Shown here one piece after another: positions 34,492-44,249 of a DNA stretch of 59,302 nt (the first letter of the stretch is position 1; the number at the start of each line of letters is the position of its first letter). The stretch is from a virus, in the IMG/VR virus record IMGVR_UViG_3300025889_000130, positions 1 to 59,302 of that record; one strand, given 5' to 3'. The position numbers and the translations under genes are program-made. The notes below the pieces were generated by a model that saw only the letters and a list, made by a program, of their open reading frames with translations, was not told the origin of the DNA and did no database searches.

Positions 34492-34699
34492 GAAAACTAA
34501 GAAAATTTACAAATGCCTACCTGGGTTTATTAATATACTTAAAGACTGGAGGTTTATTGTAGGAGATGGATCACACGAGAAGCATCAAAACATGAAAGAC
34601 TATGATATCTATATTGCTAAAGAAGAATTATGGATAGACCTAATATATGCATATCAAGAAGGCTTCCTTGAGCCTAGCGAGTTAAGGAGTTGGTTATGA
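34469..34699 (+). CDS. Hypothetical protein, 76 aa
   Basis: ATG at 34469 taken as start (the frame extends further up inside the nuclease gene). MELEVKHKKTKKIYKCLPGFINILKDWRFIVGDGSHEKHQNMKDYDIYIAKEELWIDLIYAYQEGFLEPSELRSWL. Ends with AAGGAG that serves the terminase start and overlaps it by ATGA. Unknown. Confidence 0.5.
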   Translation: MELEVKHKKTKKIYKCLPGFINILKDWRFIVGDGSHEKHQNMKDYDIYIAKEELWIDLIYAYQEGFLEPSELRSWL

Positions 34700-36576
34700 G
34701 CTGGGAGGTTGGCGTACAAAAATATCAAAAAAATGATGCAAACGAGAGAATTGCAGCAGAGCAGGGGTTTATTGGAGAAAAGAAAGCGAAACTCCTTCTT
34801 TATGAATTTTTAAGAGAAAATACTACATTTGCAGTAGATCTTTTGAGTGGAGTAAAATTATTTCCATTTCAACATATGAGCATTAAAGCTATGATGGAGA
34901 CAGATTACTTTTTAGGCGTGTGGTCACGGGGTATGTCGAAATCGTTCACGACTGCTATTTTTGCATTTTTAGATGCTATTTTAAACCAAGGTGTCGAAAT
35001 AGGAATCCTATCTAAGTCATTTAGACAGGCTAAAATGATTTTTAGAAAAATTGAAGATATTGCTGCCAAACCCGAAGCTAAATACTTAGCTCAATGTATA
35101 ACTCGCAAATCTAAACAGAACGATCAATGGACATTGGAATTCGGCCAAAGTAAAATTCATGCATTACCTCTCGGAGATGGAGAAAAGCTTCGGGGTTTTC
35201 GTTTTCATAGAATTATTATTGATGAATTCTTACTCATGCCTGAAAGAGTATATAATGAGGTTATCGTACCTTTCTTATCTGTTGTGCAAAATCCAACTCA
35301 ACGAGAAGATGTATACAAATTAGAGTCACAGCTTATAGATCAAGGCAAAATGAAAGAAGAAGATAGGCATAAATGGCCAAACAATAAACTGATAGCATTA
35401 TCTTCTGCTTCCTATAAGTTTGAATATATGTATAAATTATATCAAGAATTTGAGAATTTAATTCATGGATATATAAAAGAAGAAGAAAATCCATATGGTG
35501 AAAATGCGAGAAGGGTAATTATGCATTTTTCTTATGATTGTGCGCCCAAAGCTCTTTATGATCAAAATTTAATTAATCAAGCTAAAGCTTCCATGAGTCA
35601 ATCTCAGTTTGATAGAGAGTTTGGCGCAGTATTCACTGATGATAGTTCTGGTTATTTCAAGACATCTACCATGGTCAAATGCACTGTAGCAGATGGAGAT
35701 ACTCCAAGTGTTGAAATCGCTGGAGACCCTAATGCAAAATATATTTTAGCTTTTGACCCTAGTTGGGCAGAGACGGAAAGTAGTGATGATTTTGCTATGC
35801 AGGTTTTAAAACTAAGCGATTCAAATGATAGATCTATTTTAGTACATAGTTATGCTTTAGCTGGCTCCAAACTAAAGGATCATATAAATTATTTTCATTA
35901 TTTATTAAATAGTTTTAATATCGTAGCTATAGTAGGTGACTATAATGGTGGGGTGCAATTTATAAATTCAGTAAACGAAAGTCAGTTATTTAAAGAAAGT
36001 AAAATTAAAATTGAAACAATTGACACAAAGTTTGATGATATGACAAAATACAATGAATCATTAGTTGATGCCAAAAAACAATATCAACAAGGTAAAATTT
36101 GTTATTTAAGAACCCCATCTTCAAATTGGATTAGGCAAGCAAATGAAATGCTGCAAAAAAACTTTGATCATAAAAAATTATGGTTTGCGTCCAGGGCTAT
36201 TAATGATGAATATCACTTGCAAAGAAAAAAAAGAATCCCAATCAATGATATAAAATATTTAACTGAAAAAGCTGATTCTAATGCTGTTATTATGGATAAG
36301 GACGCCAAAATGATAGATTTCCTTGAGCATCAACATGATATGATGAACCTAACAAAAGCAGAGTGCGCTTTAATTCAAATCAAAACCTCTCCACAAGGAA
36401 CCCAAACTTTTGACTTGCCCGATAATTTAAAAAGACAAACTGGGCCAAATAAACCAAGAAAAGACTCGTATTCAGCTTTAGTCTTAGGTAATTGGATGGT
36501 ACAGGTTTATTACGACATGATGTCTGCGGAATCAAAACCTATATATTCTGGATTCACCCCAATGTTTATTAGATAG
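34696..36576 (+). CDS. terL: Terminase large subunit
   Basis: 626 aa from the ATG at 34696, which has AAGGAG 7 nt upstream and overlaps the previous stop; a TTG at 34690 is less likely. ATPase domain: FPFQ motif, Walker A-like WSRGMSKSF (76-84), Walker B IIIDEF (173-178). Nuclease domain: LAFDPSW with D354 and VGDYNGG with D415, the RNase H-like metal ligands. It packages DNA into proheads through the portal and cuts concatemers. Confidence 0.92.
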   Translation: MSWEVGVQKYQKNDANERIAAEQGFIGEKKAKLLLYEFLRENTTFAVDLLSGVKLFPFQHMSIKAMMETDYFLGVWSRGMSKSFTTAIFAFLDAILNQGVEIGILSKSFRQAKMIFRKIEDIAAKPEAKYLAQCITRKSKQNDQWTLEFGQSKIHALPLGDGEKLRGFRFHRIIIDEFLLMPERVYNEVIVPFLSVVQNPTQREDVYKLESQLIDQGKMKEEDRHKWPNNKLIALSSASYKFEYMYKLYQEFENLIHGYIKEEENPYGENARRVIMHFSYDCAPKALYDQNLINQAKASMSQSQFDREFGAVFTDDSSGYFKTSTMVKCTVADGDTPSVEIAGDPNAKYILAFDPSWAETESSDDFAMQVLKLSDSNDRSILVHSYALAGSKLKDHINYFHYLLNSFNIVAIVGDYNGGVQFINSVNESQLFKESKIKIETIDTKFDDMTKYNESLVDAKKQYQQGKICYLRTPSSNWIRQANEMLQKNFDHKKLWFASRAINDEYHLQRKKRIPINDIKYLTEKADSNAVIMDKDAKMIDFLEHQHDMMNLTKAECALIQIKTSPQGTQTFDLPDNLKRQTGPNKPRKDSYSALVLGNWMVQVYYDMMSAESKPIYSGFTPMFIR

Positions 36577-36580
36577 TATT

Positions 36581-36697
36581 ATGTCTGCACAAGAAGTTAT
36601 ATATCAACTCAGAAGAGAGATTGCCGAAAAAGATTTATTAATTCAAAATTTGAAAAAGCAAATTGAATCAATAAAAAATCAAAAAGCTAAAAAGTAA
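36581..36697 (+). CDS. Small coiled-coil protein, 38 aa
   Basis: MSAQEVIYQLRREIAEKDLLIQNLKKQIESIKNQKAKK: one heptad-like helix with a basic tail, 4 nt after the terminase stop. An AT-only inverted repeat (AAAAGTT...AACTTTT, 36702-36730) follows and may act as a weak terminator. Unknown. Confidence 0.45.
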   Translation: MSAQEVIYQLRREIAEKDLLIQNLKKQIESIKNQKAKK

Positions 36698-36737
36698 ATA
36701 AAAGTTGAAAAGTTAACTTTTAACTTTTAAAAAAGTC

Positions 36738-36751
36738 GTGTATAATACTAT
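36738..36751 (+). promoter_or_regulatory. Late-type promoter element before portal gene
   Basis: GTGTATAATACTAT directly precedes the ATG at 36752; no RBS-like purine run lies between. Confidence 0.45.
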
Positions 36752-38755
36752 ATGGCAAGAAAATATATTAAGCGATCAGATTATTGGGACAAATTTAATA
36801 AAGCAAGCGAAAAGAAGTCTTTGGAAGATTTGTATGATGCAAACCAAAACTGGGAACCGTCATTTGAAGGTTCGGCGTATTACACAAGTAAGGCTGCAAA
36901 ATATAATCGAAATACTATCGGCGGCTTAAATACAACTAGTAGGCAGAATGCAGCTGGAAGTAGACCAATTTTAGATAAATATATAAATATAGCAGAAGGA
37001 TCTTTGCCATATAATTATAGAGACGCTGGATACGTGGATATCCAAGATGCTATACAGCTGTGCCAAAAAGCTTATGCAAATGTCGCTATATTTAGAAATA
37101 CTATTGATGTAATGTCTGAATTTTCAAATTCTAATATTTATCTTGAAGGGGGCAATGAGAAAGTTAATAAATTTGTTTATAAATGGTTAGAAAAGATTAA
37201 AATTTGGCAAATCAAAGATCAGTACTTTCGTGAATATTATAGAAGCGGTAATATTTTTATATATAGGATAGATGGTAAGTATTCCCATGAAGATATTAAA
37301 AAAATGCAAACCATATATGGAGCAAATAATAAATATATAGACAGCGGTAAAATTCCCATTATGTATACGTTTTTAAATCCATATGATATAATCGCAAAAA
37401 GAGCATTAAGCTTTAGTAAATCTGGAGGTAGTTATGGAAACTATGCTAAAATCCTATCAGAATATGAAATAGAATCATTGAGAGATCCTAAGACTGATTA
37501 TGATAAAGAGGTTTTTGATGCCTTGGAGCCAGAGATTAAAAAAAGAATTAAAAATAACGGCTGGACTCAGGACGGGATTACAATTAGCCTTGATGCAAAA
37601 AGATTAATATATTCTTTTTATAAAAAACAAGACTACGAACCATTTGCCATGCCTTTTGGCTTCCCTATACTTGATGATTTAAATTGGAAGATAGAATTAA
37701 AGAAGATTGATCAAGCGATAGTTAAAACTGTTGAGAATGTAATATTATTGATTACAATGGGTTCTGAGCCAGACAAGGGTGGAATTAATCCCAATAACCT
37801 AAAGGCTATGCAGAATTTATTTCAAAATGAGAGCATAGGAAGGGTTTTAGTTTCTGATTATACTACAAAAGCTGATTTTGTGATGCCAGATTTAAATAAA
37901 GTTCTTGGCTCTGAAAAATATAAGGTGGTTAATGAAGATATTAAAGAAGCTTTGCAAAATGTTATCGTTGGGCATGAAAGGTATAATAATACAGAGGTTA
38001 AAGCAAGAATATTTTTAGAAAGGTTAAAAGAGTCTCGAAATGCTTTTTTAAATGATTTTCTTCAACCGCAAATCAAATTATTATGTGAATCTTTAGGTTT
38101 TAGAGAGTATCCTATTGCTTCTTTTGAAAATATTGATCTCAAGGATGAGTCTCAATTCCAGAGAGTAACTACTAGATTAATGGAGTTAGGCATCTTAACC
38201 CCAGAACAGGGAATCAATGCAATAGAGACGGGAGTTTTCCCAAGCAAAGAAGATATGCCCAAAAGCCAGCAAATCTACAAACAACAAAGAGAAGAAGGGT
38301 TTTATAATCCTTTGGTAGGTGGAGTGCCAATGGTAACTCCACCAGAAGGAGAATTAGAAAAAGTTAATTTAAATAATAAAACTCCAGAATCTCCAGGTAG
38401 ACCTAACGGAACAAAAGGTATCAAGCAAGGCATTGCTAAACAAACCTATAGTAGAAAAAATTTACAAAAAACTATTAAAGATGTAGAAAGTTTTAGATCG
38501 TTTATTGAAGCGGAAATTAAAAATAAATTTAACATTAAAAGGCTTAATAAGCAAAAAAAACAACTAATTGATGTATTATGCGAAAATATTGTCATCGCAT
38601 CTAATCAAGACAACTGGCAAGAGCGGGCAAAGGAGTGTATAAAAGATTTTGACAAAATCGAAAAGCTTTCTGTAATTCCTGAAATAAATGAAATAGCCGC
38701 CCACCACCAAGTTAAGCTTTATGAAGCTTCATTATTGTATCACAGTAATAAATAG
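36752..38755 (+). CDS. Portal protein
   Basis: 667 aa, the expected size and position after terminase. Features of large-phage portals: AYANVAIFRNTIDVMSEF near residue 110, PIMYTFLNPYDI, a wing/stem region LDDLNWKIELKKIDQAIVKTVENVILLITMGS, then QNVIVGHERYNNTEVKARIFLERL. C-terminal 150 residues are charged and helical. Twelve copies should form the DNA channel at one capsid vertex. Confidence 0.82.
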   Translation: MARKYIKRSDYWDKFNKASEKKSLEDLYDANQNWEPSFEGSAYYTSKAAKYNRNTIGGLNTTSRQNAAGSRPILDKYINIAEGSLPYNYRDAGYVDIQDAIQLCQKAYANVAIFRNTIDVMSEFSNSNIYLEGGNEKVNKFVYKWLEKIKIWQIKDQYFREYYRSGNIFIYRIDGKYSHEDIKKMQTIYGANNKYIDSGKIPIMYTFLNPYDIIAKRALSFSKSGGSYGNYAKILSEYEIESLRDPKTDYDKEVFDALEPEIKKRIKNNGWTQDGITISLDAKRLIYSFYKKQDYEPFAMPFGFPILDDLNWKIELKKIDQAIVKTVENVILLITMGSEPDKGGINPNNLKAMQNLFQNESIGRVLVSDYTTKADFVMPDLNKVLGSEKYKVVNEDIKEALQNVIVGHERYNNTEVKARIFLERLKESRNAFLNDFLQPQIKLLCESLGFREYPIASFENIDLKDESQFQRVTTRLMELGILTPEQGINAIETGVFPSKEDMPKSQQIYKQQREEGFYNPLVGGVPMVTPPEGELEKVNLNNKTPESPGRPNGTKGIKQGIAKQTYSRKNLQKTIKDVESFRSFIEAEIKNKFNIKRLNKQKKQLIDVLCENIVIASNQDNWQERAKECIKDFDKIEKLSVIPEINEIAAHHQVKLYEASLLYHSNK

Positions 38756-38773
38756 GAATTTTTATATTTTTTT

Positions 38774-38788
38774 GTGTAAAAGTGATAT
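38774..38788 (+). promoter_or_regulatory. Late-type promoter element before protease gene
   Basis: GTGTAAAAGTGATAT immediately before ATG 38789, preceded by a T-rich tract. Confidence 0.45.
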
Positions 38789-40336
38789 ATGAAGGATTTT
38801 AAATATAAAACTAGTTTTTCTAGTGAAATTTTAAGCTGTTCTGTTTTGGAGTCTAATAAATGGGATTCGTGGAATATTACAAAGGCATCTTTAGATTCCT
38901 TAAAGTCTATTATGCCTAAATCTATTGATCTTGATAAAAATATTGATTTATTGGGTGTTGCGTTTAACGCCGCTGTGGTTAATAAATTTAATAAAAATGG
39001 AGATGGGATTAGTACAGAAACAGCGTTAGCTATAAAAGATTATTTCATTAATAAACCTACAAACATGGAGCACGACCGACAAAAAGTCGTTGGACATATT
39101 GTGGGAAGTTCTTTTAGTAAATTTGGAGATAATGAATTATTAACCGAAGAACAAATAGAATCAGAAAATAAACCTTTTAATATTGCATTGGCAGCTGTAG
39201 TATACAAAACAGTAAATCCAGGTTTTGCCGCAGCTCTGGAAATGTCTCAAACAGAAGATTTTGAAGAGACCATATCAGCAAGCTGGGAAATAGGATTTAA
39301 TGATTATGTTATCGCATTAGGTAGTACAGATTTACAAGAAGCCAAAATCATTTCAGATAAAGAAGAAATGAAGTCTTTTGAAGAATATTTGATATCTAAC
39401 GGAGGTGATGGTAAGACACGAGATGGACAAAGAGTTTGCCGACTTGTTGTTGGTGAAGTTTATCCATTAGGAATCGGTTTTACCATTAACCCTGCAGCAG
39501 AAGTCAATGGAGTAGCGATCATTGATAAGAATGATAATTCTGATATTGATGAAGAAAAAATTAATAAAAATATTTCCCATTTAAACAAATTGAATGTAAA
39601 CAAGCAAAAAACCAAATCTAAATTAATTATGGAAAACAAAGAACTTATTCAACAACTAGAAGAAATTTTAGACAATAAGCTTTCTAAAAAAGAATATGCT
39701 CAAGAAACTATTGCTAGTCTTGCAAAAGTTATTTCTGAGGCCATCAAGGAGAAAAGCGATAATTATGTCGAAGAAAGAAAATCAATAGAAGAAGAAAAAG
39801 CCCGCATTGCAGAAGCCGAAGAAAAACTAAAATCTTCCGTTCAAGAAATGGAAGAAAAGCTTGCTTTGGCAGAAGAGCAACTGCAGTCTCTTCAGGCTGA
39901 AAAGCAAGAAAGGGAAGCTAAAGCTATTTTTAATTCTAGGATGTCTGAAATTGATGAAATTTACGAACTGAATGATTCAGATCGTCAAATCATCGCCTCA
40001 GAACTTTCTGAACTTGATCAATCGGAAGCTGGGTATCAAGCTTTTAAGAAAAAATTAGAAGCTTTGTTGGGACCAAAGGCCAAGGCATTTATTAAAGAAC
40101 AGGAAGCTATGATGAATCAACGTATTGAAGAAGAAGTAGCCAAAGCTTTAAAAATGAGTAACGCTGAAGAAGTCACGGCAGAGCAAATTAGTCGATCTAC
40201 TGAAGAACTATTAAATAATGCTGAAGTAGATGAAGAATCTGTACCAAATAATAATGCGCAAGCATCTCAGGAGGGCGGGTTATCAAATCAATTTAAATCG
40301 ATTTTTAATCGAGATAATGTTAACATTAAATATTAA
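38789..40336 (+). CDS. Prohead protease fused to scaffold
   Basis: 515 aa. Residues 1-260 carry a protease-like module: KFNKNGDGIS, TNMEHDRQKVVGHIVGS (candidate catalytic His 95) and ETISASWEIGF (candidate Ser 163 or 165), as in herpes-type prohead proteases. Residues 280-500 form a long acidic coiled coil typical of scaffolds. An in-frame ATG at 39629 (MENKELIQQLEEIL, residue 281) opens exactly at the scaffold part and could give a scaffold-only product. Expected to shape the prohead and then be degraded. Confidence 0.7.
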   Translation: MKDFKYKTSFSSEILSCSVLESNKWDSWNITKASLDSLKSIMPKSIDLDKNIDLLGVAFNAAVVNKFNKNGDGISTETALAIKDYFINKPTNMEHDRQKVVGHIVGSSFSKFGDNELLTEEQIESENKPFNIALAAVVYKTVNPGFAAALEMSQTEDFEETISASWEIGFNDYVIALGSTDLQEAKIISDKEEMKSFEEYLISNGGDGKTRDGQRVCRLVVGEVYPLGIGFTINPAAEVNGVAIIDKNDNSDIDEEKINKNISHLNKLNVNKQKTKSKLIMENKELIQQLEEILDNKLSKKEYAQETIASLAKVISEAIKEKSDNYVEERKSIEEEKARIAEAEEKLKSSVQEMEEKLALAEEQLQSLQAEKQEREAKAIFNSRMSEIDEIYELNDSDRQIIASELSELDQSEAGYQAFKKKLEALLGPKAKAFIKEQEAMMNQRIEEEVAKALKMSNAEEVTAEQISRSTEELLNNAEVDEESVPNNNAQASQEGGLSNQFKSIFNRDNVNIKY

Positions 40337-40342
40337 TTAATT

Positions 40343-41044
40343 ATGGCAATTAGAATACTACCATTCAGACAGTATGCCGAACAGGATGTTGTAAATATCT
40401 ATGCACTTAAAGGTACTGATGTCAATGACAATTTAGCTACCAAAGGTAATGGAGATGCAGGCGTTTTTGTATCGGTTTCTAACGGTAAACTTGATGACGG
40501 GCCAGTTACTTATGCTTCAAGTAGCTACCTTGGCAAAACAGATTACCCTTACGTTGGAAGAGATTATTATCCTTCTGTTCAGCTTCGTGCAGGCGCTGCC
40601 TCCACAGGCGACAAAGTATTAGGAATGACTCTTAATCAAACCGCTCTTAAAGACGAAAACGGCGAAAAGCTTCTTTATTACCCACAAAAAGCTTTAGAGA
40701 ATCAAACCGTTCTTTCTGGCCAATCCGTTCCTATTTTAACTCGCGGGATTGTAACCCTTAATGGTTCTGCAGGCGGAGACTTCGGAAATAATGCTTACGT
40801 TAATGACTCTAACTGGGCCATTGGTAACGTTGCAATTATTTCTCCAAATAATGATGGCCGTCTTAGCGGTGTCGCTCCTACATCTGACCGTTTACGTGAG
40901 TATATCGGTTATGCAGGAGGCCAAGACGGGATTGGAGTTATTCTCGCTACAGGATCAAGAGTAGCTGGTTCTACCGCAGATCAATTTGCTGGTTCTGCAG
41001 GTACTACAGGAGCTTATTCAATCGTCAAAATTGACTGTAATTAA
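40343..41044 (+). CDS. Capsid-associated protein, probable decoration or stabilisation protein
   Basis: 233 aa between scaffold and major capsid. Gly/Ser/Asn-rich, all-beta look: MAIRILPFRQYAEQDVVNIYALKGTDVNDNLATKGNGDAGVFVSVSNG... The DVVNIYAL start and position resemble head decoration or head-fibre proteins encoded before the capsid gene. Not proven. Confidence 0.55.
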   Translation: MAIRILPFRQYAEQDVVNIYALKGTDVNDNLATKGNGDAGVFVSVSNGKLDDGPVTYASSSYLGKTDYPYVGRDYYPSVQLRAGAASTGDKVLGMTLNQTALKDENGEKLLYYPQKALENQTVLSGQSVPILTRGIVTLNGSAGGDFGNNAYVNDSNWAIGNVAIISPNNDGRLSGVAPTSDRLREYIGYAGGQDGIGVILATGSRVAGSTADQFAGSAGTTGAYSIVKIDCN

Positions 41045-41062
41045 TAGAAGGAGTTTATTAAA

Positions 41063-42151
41063 ATGACAATTACATTAAAAAGAACAGAAGAACAACTTGA
41101 GCTTCTTAAAGCCATGGCTTCTCGTGATCGTAGTATAGCTTATGAAGCTCAAGCTGCGCTTGGCTCCTTTATGGGTCCTATTCTTGCGGAAGTTATTAAT
41201 AATGCCCCAACTCTAAGTAATTTATTTACTACATTGAGTTTTAACCCTGATGATAATCCAAGCATTCCTCTTGATCTCTACTACGATATCACCGCTGAAG
41301 ATTATATTACAGTTTACTCCCAATCAATGCCTGGAGGCCTTCCTACTAACCATGTCTCTCCAACAGCTAGCGAACTTAAATTCACTACTTACAATCTTGA
41401 CAGTGCTGTAAGTTTTGATAAGCGCTACGCTGCTAAAAGTAGACTTGATGTTGTAGGTAAAACCTTCACTCGTATTGCTCAGGAAATACTACTAAAACAA
41501 GAGCGCACTTCTGCGAATCTTATTCTTGGAACATTAGCTGATAATAGCGGAAACTTATTAACTTCTAAAATCGCTGGTAGATTTCTTCTTGCGGATCTTA
41601 ACGCTCTTATCACTAAATCTAAAAGAGTTAATGATTCTTGGTCTGGAGGTACTCCAGCTAACAAAAGAAGCGGAATCACCGATCTCTTAGTTAGTCCTGA
41701 AATCATTGAAGAAGTTCGTGGAATGGCTTACAATCCAATTAACAGCAAAACCGCTGATGGCACTGTACCAGCTGCTGGTTCTGATGCTTGGGTTGCCGCT
41801 CCAGATGACATTCGTCGTGGACTGTTTAATGATTCTGGCGAAATGACCTCATTCTTTGGGGTAAATTTAATGGAAGTTTATCAACTAGGTCCTTTAGCTG
41901 ATGGCAACCAATTTACCAAAATCTTCAATGGCCTAAATGCAATGTCACGTAGTGATTTGGTATTAGGCCTTGACCTTAGCCGCGATTCCCTTTTTAAAGG
42001 GGTCGTTCTTGATTCTGAAAGTGGTGCAGAGTTTACTCTGACTGCCGATGATCAATACAGCATTCGCCAGCAAAAAATTGGTTATTATGGTTCTATCGAA
42101 GAAGGTAGAATGGTTCTTGATAAAAGAGCAATCTTCGGTATAGAAGTTTAA
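41063..42151 (+). CDS. Major capsid protein
   Basis: 362 aa. AGGAG about 10 nt upstream. Helical N-arm with MASRDRSIAYEAQAALGSFMGPILAEVINNAPTLSNLF, then DLYYDITAEDYITVYSQSMPGGLPTNHV and a C-terminal GVVLDSESGAEFTLTADDQYSIRQQKIGYYGSIEEGRMVLDKRAIFGIEV, the pattern of HK97-fold capsid proteins with a spine helix and P-domain. Optimised Ala/Leu codons and a strong terminator after the stop fit a highly expressed gene. Confidence 0.82.
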   Translation: MTITLKRTEEQLELLKAMASRDRSIAYEAQAALGSFMGPILAEVINNAPTLSNLFTTLSFNPDDNPSIPLDLYYDITAEDYITVYSQSMPGGLPTNHVSPTASELKFTTYNLDSAVSFDKRYAAKSRLDVVGKTFTRIAQEILLKQERTSANLILGTLADNSGNLLTSKIAGRFLLADLNALITKSKRVNDSWSGGTPANKRSGITDLLVSPEIIEEVRGMAYNPINSKTADGTVPAAGSDAWVAAPDDIRRGLFNDSGEMTSFFGVNLMEVYQLGPLADGNQFTKIFNGLNAMSRSDLVLGLDLSRDSLFKGVVLDSESGAEFTLTADDQYSIRQQKIGYYGSIEEGRMVLDKRAIFGIEV

Positions 42152-42173
42152 AATATTCATATATTAATAATAG

Positions 42174-42204
42174 AGCCGTCTCCCTGCTGGGAGGCGGCTT
42201 TTTA
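42174..42204 (+). terminator. Rho-independent terminator after capsid gene
   Basis: AGCCGTCTCCC / GGGAGGCGGCT with TGCT loop (two G-T pairs), then TTTTT. Confidence 0.88.
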
Positions 42205-42226
42205 TTTTCTATAGGCTTGAAATTTT

Positions 42227-42248
42227 GTGTACTAAATTTTATTATTAT
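42227..42248 (+). promoter_or_regulatory. Late-type promoter element after capsid terminator
   Basis: TTTTGTGTACTAAATTTTAT; GTGTA starts at 42227, 59 nt from the next ATG, so here a real leader would exist (ends AAAGGATGAAAGGTTAAAATT). Confidence 0.4.
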
Positions 42249-42285
42249 ATACTTTATTTAAATTAAAGGATGAAAGGTTAAAATT

Positions 42286-42687
42286 ATGGAACAAAAAAAT
42301 AAACAAGGTCGGGGAAGACCACAAAAAAATCAAAAAAAGCTTGAAAAATTACATCAAGCTCATGGAATGGATGAAAGAATTAAAAAAGCAAAAGAGCTTG
42401 AAGATTTGATTGGCTTGTCTACAATCAATCCATACGGAACAAGTATCGCTTCTGAATTTGAAGCAAGATTAAACGAAATGGCTTTGGTAGATATGCAAGA
42501 AATGGCAGTAAGAGCTGGAGTTTTTCCTAATGGCAATAAAACTTCTTTAAAATCAAAATTAATAAAAGGTTTTAATGAATACAATAGGGGTAGCGTTTTA
42601 ATGAATGCGCCACAACCTATTAAGCTTAATAACAAAGATAGGAAAGCTACAGAAGAGGCTCTTCGTTTAATGCGAGAAGGACTTTAA
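42286..42687 (+). CDS. Hypothetical head-region protein with AT-hook-like start and SAP-like motif, 133 aa
   Basis: N-terminal KQGRGRPQKNQKK is an AT-hook-like basic patch; residues 65-92 (LVDMQEMAVRAGVFPNGNKTSLKSKLIKGF) look like a SAP/LEM-type helix-extended loop-helix. Helical, ends LRLMREGL. Could bind DNA at the head-neck or be a scaffold accessory. TAA of this gene adjoins the next ATG. Confidence 0.55.
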   Translation: MEQKNKQGRGRPQKNQKKLEKLHQAHGMDERIKKAKELEDLIGLSTINPYGTSIASEFEARLNEMALVDMQEMAVRAGVFPNGNKTSLKSKLIKGFNEYNRGSVLMNAPQPIKLNNKDRKATEEALRLMREGL

Positions 42688-43212
42688 ATGAATGATATTG
42701 GAAATCTAGCAACAAGTATTTGGGACAACGAGTTTGGCGATGAAACAGGCGCTCTTCATCGTACTTCTGAAATATCCTCAATTTCTGGATGGTTATCTGC
42801 AAATGTAGGACAACTAAATAATTACATATATACTTCATTTAGTGGAGCTTCAGACGGGCAAATGTATCCAGTTGGTAAGTTTCAATTAGAAGAACAAAAT
42901 ATTTTTTCGCAGATATACTTAAGTCATTATTATAAAAAACAATCCAGAAATGCCTTAAGAGGAATTGATGGAAGTTTAAATAATGATATTGATTGGATTA
43001 GATTACAAGAAGGAGACAGTTTAATTGTTAGAAGCAATAAAACAGATGTATCAAAAATCTATCGCGACCTGGGTAAAGAGTCGGATGAAAAACTAAAAAA
43101 TTTAGTATATTATTATAACCTTTATCAGTCAAAGCCCAGACAGGTAGCGGGAAGAGATGGAGATTTTGAAATATCTGGAAAATACTCAAGGTCATTCCCT
43201 TATTATAGATAA
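42688..43212 (+). CDS. Head-tail connector candidate 1, 174 aa
   Basis: MNDIGNLATSIWDNEFGDETGALHRTSEISSISGWLSANVGQLNNYIYTSFSG...; helical adaptor-like N-terminus, then EQNIFSQIYLSHYYKKQSRNALRG. First gene after the capsid block in the place usually held by the head-completion adaptor. Naming is positional. Confidence 0.5.
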   Translation: MNDIGNLATSIWDNEFGDETGALHRTSEISSISGWLSANVGQLNNYIYTSFSGASDGQMYPVGKFQLEEQNIFSQIYLSHYYKKQSRNALRGIDGSLNNDIDWIRLQEGDSLIVRSNKTDVSKIYRDLGKESDEKLKNLVYYYNLYQSKPRQVAGRDGDFEISGKYSRSFPYYR

Positions 43213-43218
43213 TTTATC

Positions 43219-43665
43219 ATGTCTTCTTTACTGAATAATAATCAAAAAAATCAATTAGAAGATGTATTTACCCATGTTCATGATACCTTTGCTAGAGATA
43301 TCACTATATATACCGTAAAAAAACAAATATTCGTAGCAACCAATCAGACATATAATGCCTTGTATTCTAGAATCAAGGACGCGACCATAGAAAAAAAAGA
43401 GGTTACTTCTACTACAGTCAAGGCTAGAGTGCAATATATCAGCAAGCAATATATAGAATCAGAATATGGACTACAAGCACAGACTAACCTGCCAATATCT
43501 GCAGGAGAATTAAGAATCAAACTTGATGAAACTGGTTATACGTCTTTTAAGTTTGCAAATAGAATTGAAATTGATGGAACGGTTTGGTCAATAAAAACAG
43601 ATGCTTCAAGAATAGGATTATTTAGTCCAAAATTTTATACTTTGTTTTTAGAAAGGGCTAACTAG
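43219..43665 (+). CDS. Head-tail connector candidate 2 (stopper-like), 148 aa
   Basis: Short helix, then FARDITIYTVKKQIFVATNQTYNALYSRI and a long beta-rich body ending FSPKFYTLFLERAN. Beta-barrel character and position suggest a head-closure or stopper protein. Start 6 nt after the previous stop. Naming is positional. Confidence 0.5.
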   Translation: MSSLLNNNQKNQLEDVFTHVHDTFARDITIYTVKKQIFVATNQTYNALYSRIKDATIEKKEVTSTTVKARVQYISKQYIESEYGLQAQTNLPISAGELRIKLDETGYTSFKFANRIEIDGTVWSIKTDASRIGLFSPKFYTLFLERAN

Positions 43666-44249
43666 TGATCATTAATAATCTAAAACTAAAACGTACATTA
43701 GCGCAGCAAGTTCCTTCTGTTATTAAAAGAAGAATATTTAATGATTTAGAAAAACAGTTCGAACAAGCAAAGGCAAAATTATTAAAAGATTTTGAAAATC
43801 ATGCTGTAACTAGAGAATTAAATGAAAAAAATGGAGCCTCTAATATAAGCAATACTTTAGGAGGAGAAGGAAACTTATATTCATTTATTGGATTTAGTGG
43901 AGAAGATGCTTTATCTCAATTAAGGGATTTATTAGAAAATGGAATTAAAATTATAAGCAGAAGAACCGATCCAGGTAATTTATCTTTTTCTATAAAAATT
44001 TCTATACCTAATGAAAATTCAATATCCGCCGCAACCCCAATGCCTTGGGCTCCAGGAATGAGTTGGGCAGAAGGAATTGAAAAAGGCATATCTGGTCTAG
44101 GTAATTATTTAAATAAAAAAACTAGCTCTAGCAGATCTGGGAGTGGCATACAAATAGATTTTAATATTAGAAATCAAACCTTTTCAGGTGTCCCATATTT
44201 AACAAAAATACTTGAAGATTTTATCAGAGAACTAGGCAAACTAAAATGA
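43665..44249 (+). CDS. Tail-completion (neck) protein candidate, 194 aa, GTG start
   Basis: Starts GTG inside the preceding TAG. Helical N-terminus (LAQQVPSVIKRRIFNDLEKQFEQAKAKLLKDFENHAVTRELNE) followed by FIGFSGEDALSQLRDLLENG, a pattern I associate with neck/tail-completion proteins, then beta-rich IPMPWAPGMSWAEGIEKGISGLG. ATGA overlap with the next gene. Confidence 0.5.
   Translation: MIINNLKLKRTLAQQVPSVIKRRIFNDLEKQFEQAKAKLLKDFENHAVTRELNEKNGASNISNTLGGEGNLYSFIGFSGEDALSQLRDLLENGIKIISRRTDPGNLSFSIKISIPNENSISAATPMPWAPGMSWAEGIEKGISGLGNYLNKKTSSSRSGSGIQIDFNIRNQTFSGVPYLTKILEDFIRELGKLK

Noticed and set aside
36700-36731. Strong terminator between terminase and portal genes
   Set aside because: The inverted repeat is A/T only and merges with a promoter-like element; kept only as a weak remark in the neighbouring entry.
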